A DNA stretch of 7,156 bases from Verrucomicrobia bacterium UBA1731 (GTDB lineage: Bacteria; Verrucomicrobiota; Kiritimatiellia; RFP12; UBA1067), in assembly GCA_002317575.1 (NCBI GenBank), contig DCIH01000112.1, positions 1 through 7,156 of the forward strand, in the 5' to 3' direction. Within the stretch, counting starts at the first letter, position 1, and each line of letters starts with the position of its first letter. The position numbers and the translations under genes are program-made. Below, in pieces: positions 1-6,149 of the stretch. The notes below the pieces were generated by a model. That model did not search any database. It was not told where the DNA came from and saw nothing but the letters and a program-made list of their open reading frames with translations.

Positions 1-2
1 AG

Positions 3-221
3 GCGCTCGCGAAGAAGCTCAAGCAGGTCGCGGACATAGCCGACCCCGAACCATTGACGGAAAATCACCCCGTCGTGAAGCGTCTGATTGAAATCACCGG
101 ACCCGGCTTCGCGTGGCTTACGTTGACTGTCGAGCGCGCGCTTGCGCGGCGCGCGAAAGACGACGCGCGGATGCATCGCGAAGCGGAACCGCCCCCTTGG
201 GCGCGGCGCAGGACAGGGTAG
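3..221 (+). CDS. C-terminal part of an unidentified protein (5' end outside window)
   Basis: A reading frame enters from the left edge and stays open for 72 codons to a TAG stop at 219-221; no start codon is needed because the gene begins outside the window. The residue mix looks like real protein: a mixed charged helix (ALAKKLKQVADIADPEPL), then a hydrophobic stretch (ITGPGFAWLTLTVERALARR) and a basic, proline-rich tail (EPPPWARRRTG) of the sort that often closes a GC-rich gene. I do not recognise the family. It is the only plus-strand gene and converges with the minus-strand envelope cluster ending at 356. The 134-bp gap between them holds only weak hairpins and no clear terminator. That the frame is coding is inferred from its length and composition, since 219 bp open by chance is possible at this GC content. 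Confidence 0.55.
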   Translation, partial: ALAKKLKQVADIADPEPLTENHPVVKRLIEITGPGFAWLTLTVERALARRAKDDARMHREAEPPPWARRRTG

Positions 222-355
222 GCGCCGGACGGGGACGCGGCGGGGGGCGACGCGCGAAAAATGACCGGATAAGCGCAAAACTGCGCAGACCGACACGTCC
301 TGCGCCACGGGGAAGCGCTTGATTCGGACGCCCCTACGCGTGCGAGGACCAATCC

Positions 356-1402
356 TCACAGTTCCCAATCGCTGAAAGATTCTCTGTCCTTGCTCTTGTC
401 GAGGTTGTCCCGATTCCAGAGCAGTTTGCGGTCGAGCGGCGTCTTGTTTAGATAATACCGGAACTCCAGGTCGATGTTCATTTCGGCGTCTTCCGGGCGT
501 TGCCATGTCTCCAGATTGAAATCTTCGCGGAGTTTCCCGTAGAAAGCGTACAACACGTTTCCGTTCCGGTCGAAGCGCGTGCGCAAGCGAATGCAGAAAC
601 AGCGGTCGTCGTCGCGGCGGTCCAAGTCCTGATTGTATTTCCCGCGACGGTTTCTGCACGTACGTTCGGGCTTAAAGCCACCCAATGGCGCCAATTCAAA
701 GGACGGTTTCGGTCCGTAACAAGGCGGCATCTCGATGATGCCGTTCCCGAAACCTGGGAAAGCGACCGTCACGGCGTCCTTGCCGGCGGACGCATTGGAC
801 GGGGCGCTCGGCGGAAACGTGAACACCACATCCGCCGTGATGCCCGTGCCGTTCGGCGGCAACCAATCGGCCTTGAAAAAATCGTATTCGTAGCGGTTCG
901 TGATCGACAGATGTTCCCCGGGCTTCTTCGGCACCTTCATCCGCGTTTTCACTTTCTTCACGAAGAGCGAAACGGGAGCCGACTCGGCGGACGGCCTCTG
1001 CGCGAGCCGCGCGTTCGCCGTCGCCTCGCGGCCTTCTTCCGTCTGAATCCACGTCAGCAACGCGCGCTTTTCTTCGAAGAGTGGTTTGAGCGCGTCGTTG
1101 ATTTTCGCGCGTTCCTCGCGCTCGACCTCGTCGTCCTCGGGATACGCGTGAATCAGCGCGAGTTTCTCGTCGCACGCTTCGATCGTGCAGGCGTCGAACA
1201 CGTCGCCGATTTTCGGAACATATGTTTCGGCAAGTTTCTTCTGGGCCCGTTCGCGGCGCCCCGCCAACACCCAGTTCTCCGTCGGCGCGGCGTAACCGAA
1301 GCAATCGTCGAACTGGTCCGTATGCTCGGGCACGCCGAACAAACCGATGACATAAATCACCGGAAGCTCAATCAATACCATAAACGACAAAAGGATTGCC
1401 AT
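356..1402 (-). CDS. Membrane-anchored paralogue C of the DWLPP/LDRxLxWN family
   Basis: 348 residues, function unknown. Residues 2-22 form one hydrophobic segment, read as an uncleaved N-terminal membrane anchor. Residues about 45-135 are highly charged and predicted helical (many E, K, R), with four cysteines nearby at 34, 72, 77 and 228. From about residue 145 to the end is the domain shared with paralogues A and B: YDFFKADWLPPNGTG near 173-187, FPGFGNGIIE at 215-224, RCFCIRLRTRFD at 267-278, YGK at 288-290 and RYYLNKTPLDRKLLWN at 315-330. The Ig-like N-terminal domain of A and B is absent. Their conserved NLC near the C-terminus is NLD here, so any disulphide using that cysteine is lost. 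It is the last gene of the run, 11 nt after the small lipoprotein stop, with an unusually complete SD. That the gene is real is well supported; its role is open. Confidence 0.9.
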   Translation of the reverse strand: MAILLSFMVLIELPVIYVIGLFGVPEHTDQFDDCFGYAAPTENWVLAGRRERAQKKLAETYVPKIGDVFDACTIEACDEKLALIHAYPEDDEVEREERAKINDALKPLFEEKRALLTWIQTEEGREATANARLAQRPSAESAPVSLFVKKVKTRMKVPKKPGEHLSITNRYEYDFFKADWLPPNGTGITADVVFTFPPSAPSNASAGKDAVTVAFPGFGNGIIEMPPCYGPKPSFELAPLGGFKPERTCRNRRGKYNQDLDRRDDDRCFCIRLRTRFDRNGNVLYAFYGKLREDFNLETWQRPEDAEMNIDLEFRYYLNKTPLDRKLLWNRDNLDKSKDRESFSDWEL

Positions 1403-1403
1403 A

Positions 1404-1412
1404 GATCACCTC
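1404..1412 (-). promoter_or_regulatory. Extended Shine-Dalgarno site of paralogue C
   Basis: On the minus strand the bases GAGGTGATC lie just before the ATG at 1402-1400. All nine can pair with the usual bacterial 16S rRNA 3' end (GATCACCTC), with about 6 nt between the GAGG core and the start. The preceding gene's TGA stop (1416-1414) abuts this site, suggesting coupled translation. It firmly fixes the start of paralogue C. Confidence 0.75.
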
Positions 1413-1413
1413 T

Positions 1414-1704
1414 TCAATGCACTCCAGCCAAACCCACTATGAGATTACACTCGGGCGTAAGGGGCCCAACCACCAGATTCACCGGAATCTTAAAGGCGGT
1501 GTCGCCCGCCGTGATCATCACATCCGACAAAACGCCCCATGTGCCCATGAACGGAATGAGCCAATCGGGGTTTCCCTTCGCCCACTCCACGGTGGCGCTT
1601 TTGGCCGGGCCCACCAACCGCGTCCGGAAAGGTCCCGTGACGCACCCGCCCGCCAGCAGCAAAGCCGACAGCGCGCCCATCATGACTGTTCGTTTGACGA
1701 TCAT
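1414..1704 (-). CDS. Small predicted lipoprotein, 96 residues
   Basis: An N-terminal basic stretch (MIVKRT), a hydrophobic core and a lipobox ending LLLAGGC put the lipidated cysteine at residue 21, so the mature protein is a 76-residue envelope lipoprotein. The mature part holds a WAKGNPDWLIPFMGTWG stretch and a hydrophobic segment around residues 58-92 (DVMITAGDTAFKIPVNLVVG) that may be amphipathic or membrane-associated. A faint overall resemblance to small YceK/YidQ-type lipoproteins is possible but too weak to claim. The start at 1704 is set by a GAGGAGG SD about 4-5 nt upstream that overlaps the stop of the Sel1 lipoprotein; the next gene begins 11 nt downstream. It therefore sits tightly in an operon of exported proteins. 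Function unknown. Confidence 0.85.
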   Translation of the reverse strand: MIVKRTVMMGALSALLLAGGCVTGPFRTRLVGPAKSATVEWAKGNPDWLIPFMGTWGVLSDVMITAGDTAFKIPVNLVVGPLTPECNLIVGLAGVH

Positions 1705-1713
1705 TCCGCCTCC

Positions 1714-2985
1714 TCACTTTCCCACCACGAGATCGGGGCCGTTCGACATAGCCCCGTCGATCACTTTGACAACGCCGCAACCATAGCGCATCCGGCGCTC
1801 CGGCGCCGTATCCACGTCATCCGCCAGCCCAAGAAACAACTTGAACCACCCCACGCGCATGGGCTTGTCCGTCTCGGGATCGCCGTCCAACCACCACCGA
1901 AACGCCACAACAGGCGTTTCCGTGCCGACAACATCCACACTCACCTCGTGCCTCTTCTCTTCTCGCATCGTGCGGCATGCCACCACGTCGCCTTCGTTCG
2001 CCAAAAACAAATCGCATTCGGAATCCAAATTACCTACGCTGATCCGGCACGACTTGCCGTTCGAATTGACGCGAACGGCAAAGGAGATTTTGTTCGACGT
2101 CGCCGGCTCCACACTCGCCACGAAACAGGACCGTCCCTTGCGGACGGCAAAACAATCGCGGAACACGCCATCCGGCTCCTCCGCGGCCACGGACGGCAGA
2201 TTGCGCAACCGCTCGCGACGCTTGCGGATGGATGCCTGCCGCATGAAGTCCGCTACCACTTTCTCGTAATACGCAAGCGACTTATCGTCAAACAACACCG
2301 GCTCGACCTTCAGCTGTTCGCGCAACGCCTTCTCCCGGCGCGCGATCAAACCGTCATCACGCGACGTCGTGCGCGGACGCCGCCCTTCGGATTCCATGTC
2401 CAACATGTAGCGCAACGCCGACCACCGGATCGGCAGCGTTCCTTCGTTGGCCACTCGGGAAAAGCACTCCCAGGCCTTCGCGTCATCGCGTGGCGTCCCC
2501 CATCCTTTGCAATAGGCCCTGCCCATCCAGAGCAGACCGTCGCGTGCGTCACCTTCCGCCGCCACCGTCTTCTGGAACCACTCGAACGCCTCTCTGAATT
2601 TCGCCTCGTCGACCGGCCGCGAACGCCGGGCCTGCCGGAGAACGAGCATACCCATCACCAGCATCGCGCGCGGATCGTTCTGCGCCCACTCCGGCTCGAA
2701 ATAAATCGCATATGTTTTGTCCGAAGCGCCCAGTTGCAGCATGCACCAGGCAGACCAGATGCGCGCCTCCTTGGACGCGCTGAGCGCGCCGACCCTGATT
2801 GCCGCCGTGCTGCCGTTTTCGCCGAAACCCACACGCACGCGATCAGCCGCCGCCGCCAACTTGGCCTCGTCTCCGGGCAGCAGGTACTCGACGAATTTGT
2901 CCGCCGTCGCCGCAGGTTGCTCGCCGGCGCAACCGCCCAACAGCGCTACGGCCACCACCATTCCAATAAGCATCGCATTCTTCAT
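1714..2985 (-). CDS. Lipoprotein with Sel1-like/TPR repeats
   Basis: 423 residues. A signal sequence with lipobox LLGGC gives a lipidated Cys19. Residues about 105-195 contain two Sel1-like helical repeats; the second is clearest, with WMGRAYCKGWGTPRDDAKAW at 153-172 followed by FSRVANEG. Such repeats usually act as protein-protein interaction scaffolds, often in the periplasm. Residues 205-265 are a charged, probably helical linker. Residues about 275-385 look beta-rich, with repeated short strands such as FAVRVNSNG, CRISVGNL and HEVSVDVVG, and may form a separate Ig-like or jelly-roll module I cannot name. The ATG is fixed by AAGGAG 6 nt upstream. It lies 24 nt after paralogue B and 9 nt before the small lipoprotein, so it is probably co-transcribed and may work with them at the cell envelope. 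The partner is inferred from position only. Confidence 0.9.
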   Translation of the reverse strand: MKNAMLIGMVVAVALLGGCAGEQPAATADKFVEYLLPGDEAKLAAAADRVRVGFGENGSTAAIRVGALSASKEARIWSAWCMLQLGASDKTYAIYFEPEWAQNDPRAMLVMGMLVLRQARRSRPVDEAKFREAFEWFQKTVAAEGDARDGLLWMGRAYCKGWGTPRDDAKAWECFSRVANEGTLPIRWSALRYMLDMESEGRRPRTTSRDDGLIARREKALREQLKVEPVLFDDKSLAYYEKVVADFMRQASIRKRRERLRNLPSVAAEEPDGVFRDCFAVRKGRSCFVASVEPATSNKISFAVRVNSNGKSCRISVGNLDSECDLFLANEGDVVACRTMREEKRHEVSVDVVGTETPVVAFRWWLDGDPETDKPMRVGWFKLFLGLADDVDTAPERRMRYGCGVVKVIDGAMSNGPDLVVGK

Positions 2986-3009
2986 CGTCCGCTCCTTCCC
3001 CGTACGGGC

Positions 3010-4077
3010 TTACGGCTCCAGCCGGTAGTACTCGCCCGGCGTTCTGCAGAGATTTACCAGATTCCATTCCAGATTGCGGTCGAGCGGCGTCGGGTTGAGA
3101 TAACACGCGAAACGCGGCACCGCGATCGCGACCTTCTCCGGACACATCTGCATGGAGAAAAACAAGTCGCCGTAGATCTTCCCGTAGTGCGCGGATTCGA
3201 TTTTCCCCTGAGCATCGCGCTTCGTGCGGATGCGGAAACTGAAGCAGCGGTTCGCGTTGTAGCTCGTGTCGCGTTTCGCCATCAGATCCACGCCATCCCA
3301 GCTCTCCCAGTCGTGCACGTACCCGTCTGCGGGGGCCGTGCGGATTTTGAGACCCGCGCCGGCCGGCGCGACATGTTCGACGACGCCGTTGCCGTCGCCG
3401 GGGAACGACACCTTCAGCACATCGCGGTACGCCTCGCCCTTGTCGCCGTTCGGCAGCGTGATGGGCATAAGCGACTCCTTGAAGCGCCGCGTGAAGACGA
3501 CGTCCGCCTGCTCTCCGACCCCGGCCGGCGGCAGCCAATCACCTTTGACGAGGTCGTAGGAGAGCATGTTCTCCTTGGGAAACACATCCTTCGCGGCGTG
3601 CCGGGGATCGCCTCGTCCGACCTGCCGCACGTGCAGCGGCACCGGACGCTCCACGCGCTGCACGGCCAACGTCACCACGAGATTGCCGGGGTTCCAGGCC
3701 TTCCATCTCTTCGTCGTGAATGTCCGCGCGGCCTCGACGCTGGTGCGGTAGTAGCCCAACGGCACACGCGAAATTTCCACGGTGACGACGCCGGACGCCG
3801 ACACGCCCGAAATCGTGCAGCGGCCTTGCGCGTCCGTCGTGCCGTGCACCTTCGGCAACGTCTCCCAGCGGCCGCCCGGATTCGTCCGGCCCGCCAGCGT
3901 GCCGACCACTTTGACGTTCGCCACGGGCTCTCGCGTCGCCTCCTCCAAAACCAGCACGCCGACCGTGGCGAGGTTCTCCGTCCCGCCAAACGCCCAAGCA
4001 TCCTGCGCCAAGCCCCAAGCAACGGCGCAAACCGCCGCCGGCAAAAGCCATTTCGCGCCAACGCATTTCCTTTTCAC
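3010..4077 (-). CDS. Secreted paralogue B: Ig-like regulatory domain plus DWLPP/LDRxLxWN domain
   Basis: 355 residues with a GTG start at 4077, fixed by AAAGGAG 5 nt upstream. Residues 1-29 form a typical signal peptide, cleaved probably after AQDAWA. Residues about 36-142 resemble a carboxypeptidase-regulatory-like, transthyretin-type beta sandwich: VGVLVLEEATREPVANVKV, then TTDAQGRCTISGV, then NLVVTLAVQRV. The domain shared with A and C follows: YDLVKGDWLPPAGVG near 174-188, SFPGDGNGVVE at 224-234, RCFSFRIRTKRD at 277-288, HYGKIYGD at 297-304 and CYLNPTPLDRNLEWN at 325-339. The cysteines in RCF and NLC are also in A and could form a disulphide in the oxidising periplasm. It starts 13 nt after the stop of a decayed copy of its own C-terminus. 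No catalytic motif is recognised, so it is unlikely to be an actual peptidase. Confidence 0.92.
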   Translation of the reverse strand: MKRKCVGAKWLLPAAVCAVAWGLAQDAWAFGGTENLATVGVLVLEEATREPVANVKVVGTLAGRTNPGGRWETLPKVHGTTDAQGRCTISGVSASGVVTVEISRVPLGYYRTSVEAARTFTTKRWKAWNPGNLVVTLAVQRVERPVPLHVRQVGRGDPRHAAKDVFPKENMLSYDLVKGDWLPPAGVGEQADVVFTRRFKESLMPITLPNGDKGEAYRDVLKVSFPGDGNGVVEHVAPAGAGLKIRTAPADGYVHDWESWDGVDLMAKRDTSYNANRCFSFRIRTKRDAQGKIESAHYGKIYGDLFFSMQMCPEKVAIAVPRFACYLNPTPLDRNLEWNLVNLCRTPGEYYRLEP

Positions 4078-4090
4078 GGCGTCTCCTTTC

Positions 4091-4291
4091 TCATGGTTCG
4101 GGGCTGTTCAACTCGCCGGGTTCCTTGCACAAGTTCACCATGTTCCACTCCAGATTCCGGTCGAGCGATTTCGGGTTCAGGTAATAGCACATGCTCGGCA
4201 CCGCGACGACCACCAGCTCCGGCTGGATCTGGAGCGCGAAAAACATGTCGCCGTAGATTTTCCCGTAATGCGCCGTCCACCTCCATGTCAT
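4091..4291 (-). pseudogene. C-terminal fragment of an A/B-family paralogue
   Basis: From about 4273 down to the TGA at 4093-4091, the frame matches the last 60 residues of A and B: AHYGKIYGDMFFALQIQPEL, then CYYLNPKSLDRNLEWNMVNL and CKEPGEL. Nothing upstream matches the rest of the family; before the AHY of the match the frame reads MTWRWT and then runs into a GC hairpin and the 47-residue ORF. An in-frame ATG at 4291-4289 could give a 66-residue product, but it has no signal peptide and only a poor SD, so a decayed duplicate is the better reading. Because the surviving residues include the whole conserved LDRNLEWN block with no internal stop or frameshift, truncation was either recent or the piece serves as a recombination donor. 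The homology is clear; the pseudogene status is inferred. Confidence 0.8.
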
Positions 4292-4317
4292 TTCGCCGCC
4301 GAGTCCCCTTGCGGACC

Positions 4318-4336
4318 CGGGCGCGTCCCGCGCCCG
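4318..4336. repeat. GC-rich perfect hairpin
   Basis: The bases CGGGCGCG - TCC - CGCGCCCG form an 8-bp perfect stem with a 3-nt loop. It begins 1 nt beyond the stop of the 47-residue ORF and lies between that ORF and the truncated paralogue. No T-run follows on either strand, so it is not a standard intrinsic terminator. It could slow transcription, protect an mRNA end or be a REP-type palindrome. The stem is seen directly; its role is unknown. Confidence 0.6.
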
Positions 4337-4337
4337 T

Positions 4338-4481
4338 CTACTCCACGCGCTCCTGGAGTTTGTCGAGCAGCTTGCGGAGCCGCTCTTCCTCTTCCTTGTC
4401 GCCGTGTTCGATCGCCCAGGTGAGCAATATGTCCACCTTCTGCAATTCCTCAAAATCCTTCTTGCTTCCGCAACACGCCAT
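4338..4481 (-). CDS. Small charged helical protein, 47 residues
   Basis: The ATG at 4481 is preceded by GGAG with 7-nt spacing, and the frame runs to a TAG at 4340-4338. The product begins MACCGSKKDFEELQ and ends LRKLLDKLQERVE. After a short head with a Cys-Cys pair, almost the whole chain is predicted helix with leucines in a heptad-like pattern and a run of acidic residues (GDKEEEERL), which fits a small coiled-coil or helical hairpin. There is no signal peptide or membrane segment, so it would be cytoplasmic, unlike its neighbours. It sits in the place where the N-terminal part of the truncated paralogue should be. I do not recognise the family. The good SD and protein-like composition favour a real gene, but at this length chance cannot be excluded. 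Confidence 0.6.
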   Translation of the reverse strand: MACCGSKKDFEELQKVDILLTWAIEHGDKEEEERLRKLLDKLQERVE

Positions 4482-4685
4482 GCTCAATCTCCATCAATCC
4501 GCCGCCCGACTACTATGTCACCGCTACTATGTCAATAAGCTCTGACCCTTCACGGCACCATCCACGACACCGAAAACGCGATCTCCTGTCCACATCAATG
4601 CCGCGCCGTCATTGCGATTCTACGCCAAACATTGCTCATCATCCCCCATCTCAAACCTAACAACTGAAAACTTCTTCGTCACCTC
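4482..4685. other. Gene-poor gap between paralogue A and the small ORF
   Basis: This 204-bp stretch has no convincing gene. It is less GC-rich than the flanking B side. Its left part holds the tandem direct repeat at 4510-4534; its right part (about 4650-4675) contains CCTAACAACTGAAAACTTC, low-complexity in look. On the minus strand a short frame after a TAG reads about 30 codons ending VDGAVKGQSLLT, too short and without an SD to call. No terminator hairpin follows paralogue A. It may be the scar of an inserted or deleted element. Confidence 0.5.
4510..4534. repeat. Tandem 11-bp direct repeat TGACATAGTAG (minus strand)
   Basis: Two exact copies of CTACTATGTCA on the plus strand lie at 4510-4520 and 4524-4534, giving a 14-bp period. 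On the minus strand the block is preceded by AAGGGTCAGAGCTTAT. A GGGTCAGA-type sequence beside short repeats recalls flanks of REP-associated tyrosine transposase elements, but that is a recollection, not a match I could test. The minus-strand TTGACA at 4535-4530 could also act as a -35 box for the small ORF, with a poor -10 (TAGTCG) 17 nt on. Confidence 0.55.
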
Positions 4686-5735
4686 TCACGGCTGGCGATC
4701 GTCGAGATCGCCCGGATTCTTGCACAGATTCACCTTGTTCCACTCAAGATTGCGATCAAGCGAAGTCGGATTCAGATAATAGCTGAAGCGCGGTTCCGCC
4801 ACGGGAATGTGCGTGACACCATCTTCCGCCATTCCCCATCCAAAGGCGAGATCGCCGTAGATCTTTCCATAATACGCCTCGACGATTTCGCCTTTCTCGT
4901 TCCGCTTCGTGCGGATACGGAACGAGAAGCATCTGTTCTTGTCGAAATTGGTGTCCGTATTGGCTTGCCTGTCGCACCCGTTCCAGCAACGCCACTCACT
5001 CTTGAACCCTTCCTTTTGGGCTGTGCGGATTTTCAGGCCCAAGCCCCATTGCACGCGCTCTTCAACCAGCCCGTTCCCTTCACCCGTAAATGTCGCCACC
5101 ATGTGATCGCGGTATGTCTCGCCTTTTGTTCCCGACGGAAATTCAACAATTCCAAACGACTCCCTCGGCAATCGTTTGAACACCACGTCCGACACGACAC
5201 CCGTGCCCGCCGGCGGCAACCAATCTCCAGACATGAAATCATATGAAACCGTGTTGGTGCCCTTCGAAAACAGATCTCGACTGTAAAACCCTCCCATCAA
5301 CCGCCCAACCATCTTGGCGTACAGCGGAATCGGATTCACGACCCGCTGCAGCTTGAGCGTCACAACCAAATTGTCCGGTTGCCATGTCCCCAAAAAGTTT
5401 TTGTTTGTAAATGCATACCCTCCAAACATACGTGTAGGATAATAACCATCGGGAACTTTCTTGATGCCGCAACCTGCCTTTCCCGTGTTTGTTTTTCCAC
5501 GGAAGCAACACCATCCTTGGCGATCTGTCAAATCCTCTTCAAAGACATTTGCAAACTTATCTTTAGAACGGGCGCGGTCTGTACGATTTTCGAATCCGCC
5601 TGATACAACCACGCCAGATATGGGAATATTTTCCTCATCCAAAACAACAGCTCCTATCTTGGCTGTATCCGCAAGCGCCGTTAGCGTCACAACGATCACT
5701 ACGGAAAGAAAAACTTTTTTAGTGCAGGTAGCCAT
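4686..5735 (-). CDS. Secreted paralogue A: Ig-like regulatory domain plus DWLPP/LDRxLxWN domain
   Basis: 349 residues. A signal peptide covers about residues 1-22 (cleavage probably after LTALA). Residues about 26-132 form a carboxypeptidase-regulatory-like beta domain similar in layout to B: IGAVVLDEENIPISGVVV, then LTDRQGWCCF, then NLVVTLKLQRV. The shared domain follows: YDFMSGDWLPPAGTG at 165-179, FTGEGNGLVE at 216-225, RCFSFRIRTKRN at 268-279, YYGKIYGD at 288-295 and YYLNPTSLDRNLEWN at 319-333. The Ig-like domain has more cysteines than B (76, 77, 89). The ATG is best, though its SD (AAGGA) is 12 nt away and overlaps the stop of the upstream gene. The 5' half is clearly more AT-rich than B or the lipoproteins (about 38% GC near 5401-5460), suggesting a different history. 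Function unknown; exported, with no catalytic motif seen. Confidence 0.92.
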   Translation of the reverse strand: MATCTKKVFLSVVIVVTLTALADTAKIGAVVLDEENIPISGVVVSGGFENRTDRARSKDKFANVFEEDLTDRQGWCCFRGKTNTGKAGCGIKKVPDGYYPTRMFGGYAFTNKNFLGTWQPDNLVVTLKLQRVVNPIPLYAKMVGRLMGGFYSRDLFSKGTNTVSYDFMSGDWLPPAGTGVVSDVVFKRLPRESFGIVEFPSGTKGETYRDHMVATFTGEGNGLVEERVQWGLGLKIRTAQKEGFKSEWRCWNGCDRQANTDTNFDKNRCFSFRIRTKRNEKGEIVEAYYGKIYGDLAFGWGMAEDGVTHIPVAEPRFSYYLNPTSLDRNLEWNKVNLCKNPGDLDDRQP

Positions 5736-5750
5736 TGTCGCAACCCATCC

Positions 5751-6124
5751 TTACTTTGAATTTAAAATAATTTCGTTAAAAACACGATATACAAAACCAT
5801 AAGCGAGATCCTTAATGTCGGAATGATGCCATGATAAGTCATCTGAAACGAAAGGCACGCTTGACCAAAAAGACTTTCGACCACTCGGCCAATCATTTTC
5901 GTTGCGCCGATACGCCTCGTAATTCATGTCCAAGAAAACACCGTTTTCAATGGGATGACGACGGACACTCTCATCACGGCGGAACTGGGCGTGAGCGTGA
6001 TGTCTGTGAATTGGAACTTGGGCGTAGCCGGTTCGCCGGCGAAGACGAAAACCGGACAGAAAACCGCCCAGAGAAGACCGCCCCGAAAGACCCGTCTGAT
6101 GCGTCCAAACCGATTTGAATGCAT
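5751..6124 (-). pseudogene. Small exported protein broken by a one-base frameshift
   Basis: The ATG at 6124 has AGGGG 9 nt upstream and starts a signal peptide (basic MHSNRFGRIRRVFR, hydrophobic core, cleavage probably after FVFA) and a beta-like segment (FTDITLTPSSAVMRVSVVIP), but the frame stops at 5924. The -1 frame then reads protein-like to a TAA at 5751: LDMNYEAYRRNENDWPSG and on to YRVFNEIILNSK. Adding one A to the A-run at 5944-5947 (minus strand) joins the halves as VVIPLKNGVFLDMNYEAY, giving a 124-residue protein. The final stop lies 15 nt before paralogue A and contributes to its SD, as in an operon. Alternatives are an assembly error in the homopolymer, or two coupled genes, since an ATG at 5927 overlaps the TGA as ATGA. 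Family not recognised. Confidence 0.6.
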
Positions 6125-6149
6125 GCCGCAGCGCCCCTTTCCGTCCGGG

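Noticed and set aside
273..357. Two short hairpins (GCGCA/TGCGC at 273-286 and GAGGA/TCCTC at 344-357) as terminators between convergent genes
   Set aside because: Each stem is only 5 bp and neither is followed by a T-run on the relevant strand.
500..1786. A plus-strand open frame of 428 codons
   Set aside because: It covers paralogue C and the small lipoprotein on the other strand, with an Arg-rich shadow-like composition and no SD-supported start. The minus genes are better supported.
2999..3008. Perfect palindrome CCCGTACGGG between paralogue B and the Sel1 lipoprotein
   Set aside because: Ten bases, no loop, and next to the SD; too short to call an operator or terminator.
1417..4545. 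A plus-strand open frame of 1042 codons
   Set aside because: It is antisense to three minus-strand genes that share the same codon phase. Those genes rarely use TTA, CTA or TCA, so the opposite frame lacks stops. Its product is rich in Arg, His and Pro with no domain, and the minus genes have signal peptides, SD sites and homology to one another.
4540..4630. Minus-strand frame of about 30 codons ending VDGAVKGQSLLT
   Set aside because: It reads like protein but is short, preceded by a stop and lacks an SD; it may be a leftover of a larger gene but cannot be supported.
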